Source: Microvirgula aerodenitrificans DSM 15089
GTDB taxonomy: Bacteria; Pseudomonadota; Gammaproteobacteria; Burkholderiales; Aquaspirillaceae
Reading direction: 5' to 3'
Assembly (NCBI RefSeq): GCF_000620105.1
Contig: NZ_JHVK01000018.1
Location: 1 to 64,000 of the forward strand
Length of the DNA: 64,000 nt
The notes beneath the pieces are model-generated. The model saw only the letters and a list, made by a program, of their open reading frames with translations. It did no database searches and was not told the DNA's origin. Made by a program: the position numbers and the translations under genes. Shown in pieces: positions 8,854-21,389 of this stretch. The first letter of the stretch is position 1. The number at the start of each line of letters is the position of its first letter.

Positions 8854-9537
8854 ATGACCGACACCGACCTGCCCCACCGCTATCCGGACGACCAGCGCGA
8901 CGCGATCTACCGCGCCATGCGCGAACGACGCGACATGCGCCATTTCAATGGCAGGCCGCTGGCGACCGACGTGCTCGAGCGGCTGGTCGGCGCGGCCCAC
9001 CTCGCGCCATCGGTCGGCTACATGCAACCGTGGCGCTTTATCCGCATTACCGACGCCGCCCTGCGCGCCGACATCTTTGCCCTGGTCGAGCGCGAACGCC
9101 TGCGCACGGCAGCAACGCTGTCATCGCGGCAGGCCGAATTCCTGTCGCTGAAGATCGAAGGCATTCGCGAATGCAGCGAACTGCTGGTCACCGTGCTGAT
9201 GCCCGACACCGGCGCGCACGTCATCGGCCGCCGCACGCTGCCGGAAATGGACCTCGCCTCGGCCGCCTGTGCAATCCAGAACCTGTGGCTGGCGGCACGG
9301 GCCGAAGGCGTCGGCATGGGCTGGGTGTCATTCTTCGATCCGGACGAGCTGGCGCAGCGGCTGGCACTGCCGGCCGGCGCCCGGCCGATCGCCGTGCTGT
9401 GCCTGGGCGACGTCGAGGCGTTCTATCCGCGGCCGATGTTCGAGGATGCCGGCTTTGGCGAACGGCTGCCGCTCGACAGCGTACTGTTCGAGAACGCCTG
9501 GCCGGCCGACGCGCAGCCGACGCCGGCCGCGTACTGA
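8854..9537 (+). CDS. bluB: 5,6-dimethylbenzimidazole synthase
   Basis: BluB (227 residues) is a nitroreductase-fold enzyme that fragments reduced FMN with O2 to form dimethylbenzimidazole, the lower ligand of cobalamin. Motifs are YRAMRERRDMRHFNG, HLAPSVGYMQPWRF and the late GMGWVSFFDPDELAQ and RPIAVLCLGDVEAFY, all typical of BluB. No other cobalamin gene or B12 riboswitch is present in the window. The start MTDTDLPHRYPDDQRD was chosen by family length. Confidence 0.9.
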   Translation: MTDTDLPHRYPDDQRDAIYRAMRERRDMRHFNGRPLATDVLERLVGAAHLAPSVGYMQPWRFIRITDAALRADIFALVERERLRTAATLSSRQAEFLSLKIEGIRECSELLVTVLMPDTGAHVIGRRTLPEMDLASAACAIQNLWLAARAEGVGMGWVSFFDPDELAQRLALPAGARPIAVLCLGDVEAFYPRPMFEDAGFGERLPLDSVLFENAWPADAQPTPAAY

Positions 9538-9544
9538 ACGACGC

Positions 9545-10390
9545 TCAGCGGCACGGCGGCACCCGCCGCCCGCCGTAGCCCTGACCGATGCGGTCGAGCA
9601 CGATCGCCAGAATGACAATGGCTGCACCGGCCTGCAGCCCGCGGCCGAAGTCCAGCGTCTGGATGCCGATCAGCACATCCTCGCCCAGCCCGCGCGCACC
9701 GATCATCGAGGCAATCACCACCATCGACAGCGCCATCATGATCGACTGGTTGATGCCGGCCATGATCGACGGCAGCGCCAGCGGCAGCTGCACCCCCAGC
9801 AGCAGTTGCAGCCGCGTCGGCCCGAACGACCATGCCGCCTCGGCCACATCATGATCGACCTGGCGGATGCCGAGGTCGGTCAGGCGGATCAGCGGCGGCA
9901 GCGCGTAGACCACGGTAGCGAAAATCGCCGGCACCTTGCCGAGTCCGAACAGCATCAGCACCGGGATCAGGTACACGAAGGTCGGCAGGGTCTGCATGAT
10001 GTCGAGCAGCGGCTGCAGTACGCGACGCACGCCCTCGTAGCGTGCCATCAGAATGCCGGCCGGCACGCCGAGCAGCACGGTCAGGGTCATCGCCACCAGC
10101 ATCAGCGCAAAGGTCTGCATTAGCGGGTCCCACAGGCCGAGACAGCCGATCAGGTACAGCAGCCCGGCCAGCAGCACCCCCTGCCGCAGGCGGCGGGTCG
10201 CATGCCAGCCCAGCAGCCCCATCGCCAGCAGCACCAGCCACGGCGGCAAGGCGCGCAGCGCACTCTCCAGCGGCAGCAGCACCCCGCTCAGCACCGACTC
10301 GCTCAGCGCGCGCAGCGTGTCGCCATAGTGGTCGACCAGATTGTCGACGAAGCGGTTGATGACGTCCTTGAACGACAGCGGAATGAACAT
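9545..10390 (-). CDS. ProW-type ABC transporter permease (orphan)
   Basis: The 281-residue integral membrane protein has the binding-protein-dependent permease domain: MTLTVLLGVPAGILMARYEG, PTFVYLIPVLMLFGLGKVPA, RLTDLGIRQVDHDVAEAAWSFG (a longer conserved stretch) and the EAA loop region. Sequence and length match the glycine betaine/proline permease ProW. A functional importer needs ProV (ATPase) and ProX (binding protein); neither is next to it, and 400 bp without a gene lies upstream. It converges with bluB, their stops being only 7 nt apart. Confidence 0.85.
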   Translation of the reverse strand: MFIPLSFKDVINRFVDNLVDHYGDTLRALSESVLSGVLLPLESALRALPPWLVLLAMGLLGWHATRRLRQGVLLAGLLYLIGCLGLWDPLMQTFALMLVAMTLTVLLGVPAGILMARYEGVRRVLQPLLDIMQTLPTFVYLIPVLMLFGLGKVPAIFATVVYALPPLIRLTDLGIRQVDHDVAEAAWSFGPTRLQLLLGVQLPLALPSIMAGINQSIMMALSMVVIASMIGARGLGEDVLIGIQTLDFGRGLQAGAAIVILAIVLDRIGQGYGGRRVPPCR

Positions 10391-10735
10391 GCGTACGGGG
10401 CTCCCGGCCAGGCACCGACGGCCACCATGGCGTCGGACCCCGTCACGCTAGCGTGAAAACGGCCGGCTGTCGCGCGCGGCCACGCTGGACACACAACAAC
10501 AGCAGCACCAGAAACTGCGCAGGCTGCCCGGGCAATCTGCAACACCAGAGAACCTGGCGCATGGGTACCTCGATCGTCCTGCACGCGGCAGGAAGCAGCA
10601 GAACCCCGGGCAGGCAGCAGGAAAGCCGCAGCCCTGCCGGCCTTGATATGCAGACATGTCACGCCCTTCCCCACCATCCGGCCAGCAACCGGAAAACGTG
10701 GTGCGGGAGAGACAGCGGCAGGCGGGGCCAGCGCG
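10391..10735. other. Gene-free gap upstream of the orphan permease
   Basis: About 345 bp without a convincing gene. It holds a perfect 14-bp palindrome TCACGCTAGCGTGA (10443-10456), 53 bp upstream of the permease start, which could be an operator. A partner gene such as proV would be expected at this position. Confidence 0.4.
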
Positions 10736-10772
10736 AAAAAAAGGGCCACCCGGCTTCCCGACCGGACGACCC
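10736..10772 (-). terminator. Intrinsic terminator after livF
   Basis: On the minus strand an 11-bp stem (GGGTCGTCCGG/CCGGGTGGCCC, with three wobble pairs) and an 8-nt loop are followed by seven T. It ends the livHMGF transcript and insulates the downstream permease. Confidence 0.9.
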
Positions 10773-10793
10773 TGATCCAACGCCGTAATGCGC

Positions 10794-11504
10794 TTATTCG
10801 CCCAGGTAGGCTTTCTTGACCGCGTCGCTGTCGAGCAGCTCGCGCGAATCGCCGGCCATGGTGATCTTGCCGGACTCCATCACGTAGCCGCGGTTCGAGG
10901 CTTCCAGCGCCAGTTTGGCGTTCTGTTCGACCAGCAGCACGGTCACGCCCTGCGACGAGATCATCTTGATGATGTCGAAGATCTGCTGGACGATGATCGG
11001 TGCGAGACCCATCGACGGCTCGTCGAGCAGCAGCAGCTTCGGGCGCGACAGGATTGCGCGGCCGATGGCCAGCATCTGCTGCTCACCGCCGGACAGGGTG
11101 CCGGCCAGCTGCTTGTAGCGCTCTTTCAGGCGCGGGAACAGCGTGTAGACGTAGTCGATTTCCTTGTTGATCTCGGCTTCGTCATTGCGATAGAACGAGC
11201 CCATGCGCAGGTTTTCCTCCACCGTCAGCCGCGAGAACACCCCGCGGCCTTCCGGCACCAGCGACAGGCCCTTCTTGACGAAATCGTAGACCGGCAGCTT
11301 GCTGCAATCGTGTCCGTCGTAGGTCACCGAGCCGGACTTCGGCTTCAGCATGCCCACCAGCGTTTTCAGCGTGGTGGTCTTGCCGGCGCCGTTCGCCCCG
11401 ATCAGCGTGACCATCTCTCCCTGGTCGATGTGAAAGTTGATGCCCTTGACCGCCTGAATGCCGCCATAGGCCACTTCGAGATTCTTGACTTCCAACAGGC
11501 TCAT
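10794..11504 (-). CDS. livF: Branched-chain amino acid ABC transporter ATP-binding protein LivF
   Basis: The 236-residue ATPase has Walker A GANGAGKTT, the Q-loop region, signature LSGGEQQMLAIGRAL and Walker B LLLLDEPSMGLAP, typical of LivF. It energises high-affinity leucine/isoleucine/valine or related amino acid import with LivG. The start MSLLEVKNLEVAYGG overlaps the livG stop by 4 bp (ATGA). Confidence 0.95.
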   Translation of the reverse strand: MSLLEVKNLEVAYGGIQAVKGINFHIDQGEMVTLIGANGAGKTTTLKTLVGMLKPKSGSVTYDGHDCSKLPVYDFVKKGLSLVPEGRGVFSRLTVEENLRMGSFYRNDEAEINKEIDYVYTLFPRLKERYKQLAGTLSGGEQQMLAIGRAILSRPKLLLLDEPSMGLAPIIVQQIFDIIKMISSQGVTVLLVEQNAKLALEASNRGYVMESGKITMAGDSRELLDSDAVKKAYLGE

Positions 11505-12271
11505 GCGTGGGCCGCTCCCAGATAGGCTTCGATAACACGCGGATTGCTCTTCACTTCGGCCGGCAGGCCTTCGGCAATCTTCTTGCCGTAATCGAGCACC
11601 GCGATACGGTCGCACAGCGACATCATCAGCTTGACGTCGTGTTCGATCAGCAGCAGGGTCACGCCGCTGTTGCGGATCTTTTCCATCAGCGCCTGCAGGT
11701 CCTCGGTTTCCCGCGGGTTCATGCCGGCGGCCGGTTCGTCGAGCGCCAGCAGCGTCGGGTCGGTCGCCAGGGCGCGAGCGATCTCCAGCCGGCGCTGGTG
11801 GCCGTAGCTGAGGTTGCGAGCCCGTTCGCCGGCAACCTTGCTGATGCCGACAAAGTCCAGCAGCTCGCGCGACCGCATGCGGATGCCCTTCTCTTCTGCC
11901 ATGGTGCGCTTGTCGCGCAGCACGGCGCCGAGTGCACCGGTCCTGGTCCGCACGTGGCGGCCGACCATCACGTTCTCCAGCGCCGTCATCTCGCCAAACA
12001 GGCGGATGTTCTGGAAGGTCCGGGCAATGCCGGCCTCGACCACGATATGCGGCTTCTTGCGGAACAGGTCGCGGCCGTTGAAGGTGAACGTCCCTTCGTC
12101 CGGCTGGTACAGGCCGGTCAGCACGTTGAACAGCGTGGTCTTGCCGGCGCCGTTCGGGCCGATCAGGCCGTAGATTTCACCCTTGTTGATGGTGAGGCCC
12201 ACTTCGTTCAGCGCCACGAGGCCGCCGAAGCGCTTGGTGATGCCTTCGATTTTCAGCAGTACGTCAGCCAT
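11501..12271 (-). CDS. livG: Branched-chain amino acid ABC transporter ATP-binding protein LivG
   Basis: The 256-residue ATPase carries Walker A GPNGAGKTTLFNVLTG, the LivG-specific insertion (GRHVRTRTGALGAVL), signature LSYGHQRRLEIARAL and Walker B LLALDEPAAGMNPRE. It pairs with LivF under the LivHM permease. It starts 7 nt after livM. Confidence 0.95.
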   Translation of the reverse strand: MADVLLKIEGITKRFGGLVALNEVGLTINKGEIYGLIGPNGAGKTTLFNVLTGLYQPDEGTFTFNGRDLFRKKPHIVVEAGIARTFQNIRLFGEMTALENVMVGRHVRTRTGALGAVLRDKRTMAEEKGIRMRSRELLDFVGISKVAGERARNLSYGHQRRLEIARALATDPTLLALDEPAAGMNPRETEDLQALMEKIRNSGVTLLLIEHDVKLMMSLCDRIAVLDYGKKIAEGLPAEVKSNPRVIEAYLGAAHA

Positions 12272-12278
12272 GTCGTTG

Positions 12279-13391
12279 TTATCCCTTGAGTCCGTCGGCG
12301 GCTTGCGAGTCGGTAGCCGGTACGCCCTCGTCGAGCGCGTCGTGGAATTCCGCCTTGCGGCGCTTGTTCGGCCACAGGCCTTCCGGGCGCAGCAGCATGA
12401 CCAGGATCAGCGCGAGGCCGAACAGCAGCATGCGGGCGTTTTCCGGATCGACCAGCATCTTGCCGAACACGGCCATCTGCACCGGGCCGATAACGTCACG
12501 CAGGATTTCCGGGGTAATGGTCAGCAGCACCGCGCCGAGGATCACGCCGGGGATGTGGCCCATGCCACCGAGCACCACCATCGACAGCACCATGATCGAT
12601 TCGAGCAGGCCGAACGATTCCGGCGACACGAAGCCCTGGAAGCTGGCGAACAGACCACCGGACACGCCACCGAATGTCGCGCCGAGCGCGAACGCCAGCA
12701 GCTTGATGTTGCGGATGTTCAGGCCCATGGCACTGGCGGCGATATCGTCTTCACGCAGCGCCACCCAGGCACGGCCGATGCGCGAGTGCTGCAGCCGCGA
12801 GCAGATGATGACGGTGAGGATGGTCAGCGCCAGGAACAGGTAGTAGTACAGGTACACGCTGTTCAGGCTGTAACCAAAGATCACGTGCGACTTGCCCAGC
12901 GACACGCCGGCCACGGTCACCGGCTGGATCATGTTCACGCCTTGCGGGCCGTTGGTGATGTTGATCGGCGCGTTCAGGTTGTTCATGAAGATCCGCACGA
13001 TTTCACCGAAACCGAGGGTCACGATCGCCAGATAGTCGCCGCGCAGCTTCAGCACCGGGGTGCCGAGCAGGATGCCGAAGAAAGCGGCACAGATCGCACC
13101 GATCGGCAGCAGGATCCACCACGGCCAGAAGATGTCGAAGTGCGGCGAGTTCAGCAGCGCGTAGCTGTAGGCACCGACCGCGTAGAACGCGATATAGCCC
13201 AGGTCGAGCAGGCCGGCGAAGCCCACCACGATGTTCAGGCCCAGCGCCAGCATGATGTACAGCAGCGCGAAGTCGAGCGTGCGCACCCAGGAATTGCCCA
13301 GCGTGTTGCCGACCAGGAACGGCAGCACCGCGAGCAGGATGCCGCAGGCGACGAACAGCGCGAACTGCTTGCCTTTGGAAAGCTGAATCAT
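12279..13391 (-). CDS. livM: Branched-chain amino acid ABC transporter permease LivM
   Basis: The 370-residue protein has about eight hydrophobic segments and family motifs NIVVGFAGLLDLGYIAFYAV, LRGDYLAIVTLGFGEIVR and GGLFASFQGFVSPESF in order. The C-terminal tail (about 40 residues) is hydrophilic. It forms the membrane pore with LivH. Confidence 0.94.
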   Translation of the reverse strand: MIQLSKGKQFALFVACGILLAVLPFLVGNTLGNSWVRTLDFALLYIMLALGLNIVVGFAGLLDLGYIAFYAVGAYSYALLNSPHFDIFWPWWILLPIGAICAAFFGILLGTPVLKLRGDYLAIVTLGFGEIVRIFMNNLNAPINITNGPQGVNMIQPVTVAGVSLGKSHVIFGYSLNSVYLYYYLFLALTILTVIICSRLQHSRIGRAWVALREDDIAASAMGLNIRNIKLLAFALGATFGGVSGGLFASFQGFVSPESFGLLESIMVLSMVVLGGMGHIPGVILGAVLLTITPEILRDVIGPVQMAVFGKMLVDPENARMLLFGLALILVMLLRPEGLWPNKRRKAEFHDALDEGVPATDSQAADGLKG

Positions 13392-13415
13392 TGGTTTTCT
13401 CCTCGAATTCTTGTA

Positions 13416-14345
13416 TCAGGCGCGTTCGGCGACGCGTTCGCCCAGCAGACCAGACGGGCGGAACACCAGCACCAGGATCAGCACCATGAAGGCGAAGATG
13501 TCCTGATAATTCGAGCCGAGGAAGCCCCCGGTCAGGTCGCCGATATAACCGGCGCCCAGCGATTCGATCACCCCGAGCAGCAGACCGCCGACGACGGCGC
13601 CGCCAAGGTTGCCGATCCCCCCCAGCACCGCGGCGGTGAACGCCTTCAGGCCGATGATGAAGCCCATGTGCGAGTGGGCCTGGTCATAGTTGGCGGCAAC
13701 CATCACGCCGGCGATCGCACCGAGGCCGGCACCGATCACGAAGGTGGTGGAAATGATGGTGTTGACGTTGACCCCCATCAGGCCGGCGACAGCCGGGTTC
13801 TGGCTGGTGGCACGCATCGCGCGGCCGAGCTTGGTCTTCTCGACCATGATCAGCAGGCCGACCATCAGTGCCAGCGCGAGGAAGATGATCACGATCTGCA
13901 GATCGGTGATCGACGCGCCGAAGAAGTCGAGCGGGTTGTGCGGCAGCAGCGACGGGAACGAGATGTAGTTGCGGCCCCAGATCAGGATCGCCACGTTCTG
14001 CAACACGATGGAAAGGCCGATGGCGGTGATCAGCGGCGCCAGGCGCGGCGCATTGCGCAGCGGCCGGTAGGCCACCCGCTCGATCACGAAGCCCAGCAGC
14101 ATGCAGGTCGGAATGGCGACCATGATGGCCAGCAACACCAGCACGGGACCCGGAAGTGCCAGCCCCATGCTGCTGAAAAGACCCAGCACGGAGATAGTCA
14201 CCATGGCGCCGATCATGGTCACTTCGCCGTGGGCGAAGTTGATGAGCCCCATGATGCCGTACACCATGGTGTAGCCCAGCGCGATCAGCGCATAGATGCT
14301 GCCCAGCACGAGGCCGTTCAGTATTTGTTGCAGAAAGATGTCCAC
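13416..14345 (-). CDS. livH: Branched-chain amino acid ABC transporter permease LivH
   Basis: The permease (309 residues with a GTG start) begins VDIFLQQILNGLVLGSIYAL, with YGIMGLINFAHGEV, typical of LivH. The GTG at 14345 is preferred because AGAGGAGAA lies 7 nt upstream; an upstream ATG at 14372 has no such site. It is the first gene of livHMGF. No LivJ/LivK substrate-binding protein gene is nearby, so the substrate range cannot be read from the locus. Confidence 0.93.
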   Translation of the reverse strand: MDIFLQQILNGLVLGSIYALIALGYTMVYGIMGLINFAHGEVTMIGAMVTISVLGLFSSMGLALPGPVLVLLAIMVAIPTCMLLGFVIERVAYRPLRNAPRLAPLITAIGLSIVLQNVAILIWGRNYISFPSLLPHNPLDFFGASITDLQIVIIFLALALMVGLLIMVEKTKLGRAMRATSQNPAVAGLMGVNVNTIISTTFVIGAGLGAIAGVMVAANYDQAHSHMGFIIGLKAFTAAVLGGIGNLGGAVVGGLLLGVIESLGAGYIGDLTGGFLGSNYQDIFAFMVLILVLVFRPSGLLGERVAERA

Positions 14346-14420
14346 GGAGATTCTCCTCTTGCAGAACGTCATTGCGGCATTACAGATGGGTACTCTGCAG
14401 GCCGCTTGTTATAAGCAAAA

Positions 14421-14436
14421 ACTGGTTTAATCCAGT
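14421..14436 (-). promoter_or_regulatory. Inverted repeat in the liv leader, candidate operator
   Basis: ACTGG-ATTAAA-CCAGT (minus strand) is a perfect 5-bp inverted repeat at about +10 to +25 of the predicted livH transcript. The position suits a repressor site or a short RNA hairpin; the cognate regulator is unknown. Confidence 0.35.
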
Positions 14437-14451
14437 TGATGATGCGCGGCG

Positions 14452-14480
14452 ATTATGTAGTGGCCCCATGGGGCTGTCAA
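14452..14480 (-). promoter_or_regulatory. Sigma70 promoter of livHMGF
   Basis: A consensus TTGACA (14480-14475) is followed by a 17-nt spacer and CATAAT (14457-14452), 5 of 6 matches to the -10. The spacer contains the palindrome GCCCCATGGGGC. The predicted start is about 100 nt before the livH GTG. Confidence 0.75.
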
Positions 14481-14858
14481 CGCGGCAAAAGACGTTTTTA
14501 GCCAAATTTTCCGCTTTATATCCGTTGGAATAGAGGATAAATCGTTAAAAATGGCCGGGATGTAAAATTTTATGCCACGTATGGCACTATTTTCGTGCAA
14601 AGGAATTAGGCTGCCGCCCGATTTTGGCGCACTATGCTTTACGGTTTGCTGATTTCACTTGTCGGTTATGTTGCAGTTCCATGAATTGCCAGACAATTAT
14701 ACTGTCGACCGGATTTGCGCCGCGATGAACACAAAATCCGGCCGTTCCTGCCAGGCAACAATCAAGAACTGTGCCAAGTTGGGTAAATAGTCATTACCTT
14801 CTTGTTACACCGGATAAACGCACAACAAAAGTATGGCTCAACGCCGGAGGCCGGCCGG

Positions 14859-14897
14859 AAAAAGTCATGCCCGGGGCGCCATCAGGCGCCCCGGGCA
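14859..14897 (-). terminator. Intrinsic terminator after astB
   Basis: A perfect 13-bp stem (TGCCCGGGGCGCC and its complement) with a 4-nt loop is followed within a few nucleotides by five T on the minus strand. It ends the ast operon. Confidence 0.85.
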
Positions 14898-14925
14898 TTC
14901 CGGATACAGGCCGGCCCGCTGCCGA

Positions 14926-16268
14926 TTACGCCAGCTGGAATGGATAGACCGATCCCAGGCACAGGATCTGTGTCAGCTCATCCAGCGCGCCGCGGGTCTC
15001 CGCCAGCAGTTGCGGGTCCGCGAAATCGCGCTCGCCCAGCCGGTCGCGGTAGTGTTTTTCGACCCAGCCCACCAGCCGCGCATACAGCGTGTCGTTGATC
15101 AGGATCGCCGAATTAACCGCCGCCAGTTCGGCATCGTTCAGTGCCACGCGCAGGCGCAGACAGGCGGGGCCGCCACCGTTCTGCATCGATTCGCGCAGGT
15201 CGAACACGCTGAGTTCCCGCACCGGCCCGCCACTGGCCAGCAGCGACTGCAGATAGGCCCATACCGCCGGGGTCTTGTGGCACTCCTCCGGCACCACCAG
15301 TCGCATACCACCGTCCGCCAGGGCCAGCAGCTGGCTGTTGAACAGATAGCTTCTGACCGCATCGCCGACACTGACCTGCGCCGACGGTACTTCGACCGGC
15401 ACGAACTCGCCGCCCAGTACAGCCAGCTTGTCGGCCAGCTCGGCCAGCACGCGCGGCTGGTCGACGAAACTCTGCTGGTGATGGAACAGCACGTTCAGGT
15501 TGCCGACCGAGATCACGTCGTTGTGGAATACGCCGGCATCGATCACGTCCGGATCCTGCTGGGCATAGACCACGGCGTCGTCGCGCAGTCCATGGCGACG
15601 GGCGACCGCCTGGCAGGCTTCCAGCGTATGCCGGGCCGGGAAGCGCTTCGGCGCCGGCCGTGAGGCATCGAATGCCGAGCCGCCGTAAACAAAGAACGCC
15701 ACGCCGGGCCGGTCATAGGCGGCAGCAAAACGGGTATGGTTGGCCGCGCCCTCGTCGCCGAAGTGCATCTGCGCCGGCAGGGCGGCATGGATGGCGAAGC
15801 GGTTCTCATCCGGGAACATCGCCTGCAGCAGACGCCGGGTGGTCGGATGCTCGATCGAACGGTGGAACTTGTTGTTCAGATTGGCCGGCGTGAAGTGCAC
15901 GCGTCCATCCGCCGTATCGGCCGACGGGCTGACCGTGGCCGCATTCGCGGTCCACATCGACGACGCCGACGAACAGGCAGACAGCAGCTCGGGGGCGTCT
16001 TTCGCCGCCCGGGCAAGCACTTGCGCATCGCTGCCGGCAAAGCCCAGTTCGCGCAGCGCCCCGATCGCCGGCCGCTCGTGCGGCGCGAACACCGCCTGCG
16101 CATAGCCGAGATCGGCCAGCGCCTTCATCTTCGCCAGCCCCTGCAGGGCGGCCAGCTTCGGATTGGCGGTGACGCGGGCATTGCCGGTGGACGCGACATT
16201 GCCGAACGACAGGCCGGCATAGTTGTGCGTCGGCCCGACCAGCCCGTCGATATTGAGCTCGAACGCCA

Positions 16269-16269
<1 letters not shown>
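14926..16269 (-). CDS. astB: N-succinylarginine dihydrolase
   Basis: AstB (447 residues) hydrolyses N2-succinylarginine to succinylornithine, ammonia and CO2. It starts [20 protein letters not shown] and has [19 protein letters not shown] and [12 protein letters not shown], typical of this amidinotransferase-fold family. It is the second step of the arginine succinyltransferase pathway. The ATG overlaps the astD stop. It is the last gene of the operon before the terminator. Confidence 0.96.
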
Positions 16270-18774
<2,505 letters not shown>

Positions 18775-18778
<4 letters not shown>

Positions 18779-19809
18779 GCTGCGTCCCTCCCCTCACCCT
18801 GAAACTCGATCGCGCGGACCCTGTCGCCGGCCACGACCTGCAATGCCTCGGCGGCATCCGGCGTAATCCACAGCGTGTTGTCGCGGATACCGGCCTGCAG
18901 CAGCCCGGAGCGGAAGTCGACACAGCGCTCGCTGCTGACCAGCCAGGTGGCCGAGCCTTCGGGATGCACATTGTCGATGCCGACGCTGAACACCCGGCTC
19001 TTCGAGATCGAGCGCACGTCGCGGGCGCGAGCGGTCAGCACGGCACCGCCATCGAAGATGTCGATATAGTTGTCGGCCTCGAAGCCTTCGTCGGCCAGGA
19101 TGGCAAACGGCACTTCGGCATCCGGATGTACCTGCCCCATCACCTGCTGCGCCGCATCCGGCAGCAGCGGCACATAGATCGGATAGGTCGGCATCAGTTC
19201 GGCAACGAAGGTCTTGGACTTGGTCGCCACCAGATGTTCAGCAGCCGCATAGTCGAGGTTGAAGAAGCGGCGACCGATCGCGTCCCAGAACGGCGACTGC
19301 AGATTGTCGTCGCACTGGCCCAGCAGCTCGGCGATCAGGCGATCGCTGAAACGGGCACGGTGGCTGGCGATGAACATCAGTCGGGCGCGCGACAGCAGTC
19401 GGGCACCGTCGCCGGCCATCACCTCGGGCAGCACGTGGAAACCGCCAAGCTGGGTCTGCCCGGTCAGGTCATGACACATGGTCAGCGCATGGATCTTGTT
19501 GTTGACCTTGAGGCTCGGGCTGGCATGCACCAGCGTTTCATTGCGGTAGTTGTAGAACGGCTCGTCGAAGCCGGCGCTGGCGACGATGGACGCGGTGCCC
19601 AGCACCTCGCCGTCCCGCTCAAGCACGAAGACATAGATTTCCTCGCCCTGGCTGGCGATATCGCTGGCAAAGGACGAATTCGACCGCTGGATGCGCTCGT
19701 ACAGCCGTTCGCGGTCGTTGGGAAGACTGGTAACGCCGACACCGCTTGCTTCGGCAAAGTGCTCGAGCGCAGGCAGGTCCGATACCCGAATGGGTCTGAC
19801 CAGCAGCAT
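18775..19809 (-). CDS. aruF: Arginine N-succinyltransferase, alpha subunit (AruF)
   Basis: The 344-residue paralogue of AruG starts MLLVRPIRVSDLPALEHFAE and has YNYRNETLVHASPSL and LTMCHDLTGQTQLGGFHVLP. With AruG it forms the arginine and ornithine succinyltransferase, the entry step of the pathway. It lies behind an attenuator-like terminator that separates it from aruC. Confidence 0.92.
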
Positions 19810-19864
19810 GATGCTTCTCCTTGTATTTCTTTATCGCGCGGGCCGGCAACGACTTCTTGCGGCC

Positions 19865-19891
19865 AAAAAAGCGGCGCCCCTGGAAGCGCCG
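19865..19891 (-). terminator. Terminator-like hairpin between aruC and aruF
   Basis: On the minus strand CGGCGC/GCGCCG with an 8-nt loop is followed by a C and six T. It would reduce transcription of aruFG-astDB relative to aruC. Confidence 0.7.
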
Positions 19892-19912
19892 TCTGGAATG
19901 CTTGTGCGGGAC

Positions 19913-21206
<1,294 letters not shown>

Positions 21207-21345
21207 TTCCGCTTTGCGACGTGCAATTACACGACACATGGCAGTTTTGTGACATGTGGTTCATAAAAACCCATAGTAAGCGCGCAAATTGTTCGCTTCG
21301 CAACTTGCAGAACAATTGCCGGTGTACAGCATATATGACAGACAC

Positions 21346-21372
21346 AAAAAACCCGGCCTGATGGCCGGGTTT
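21346..21372 (-). terminator. Intrinsic terminator after pnp
   Basis: CCCGGCC-TGAT-GGCCGGG flanked by A and T runs, with six T on the minus strand, ends the pnp transcript 18 nt after its stop. It may also work on the plus strand. Confidence 0.88.
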
Positions 21373-21389
21373 GCTTGCGGGGGCAGCGG

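Larger units (their letters stand above)
14346..14858. other. Intergenic regulatory region upstream of livH
   Basis: About 510 bp without a gene, lying between the tandem ast and liv operons on the minus strand. It contains the livH promoter, a palindrome in the leader, and a second TATAAT-like hexamer on the minus strand (14696-14701) without a good -35. Composition is AT-richer than the genes. Confidence 0.5.
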
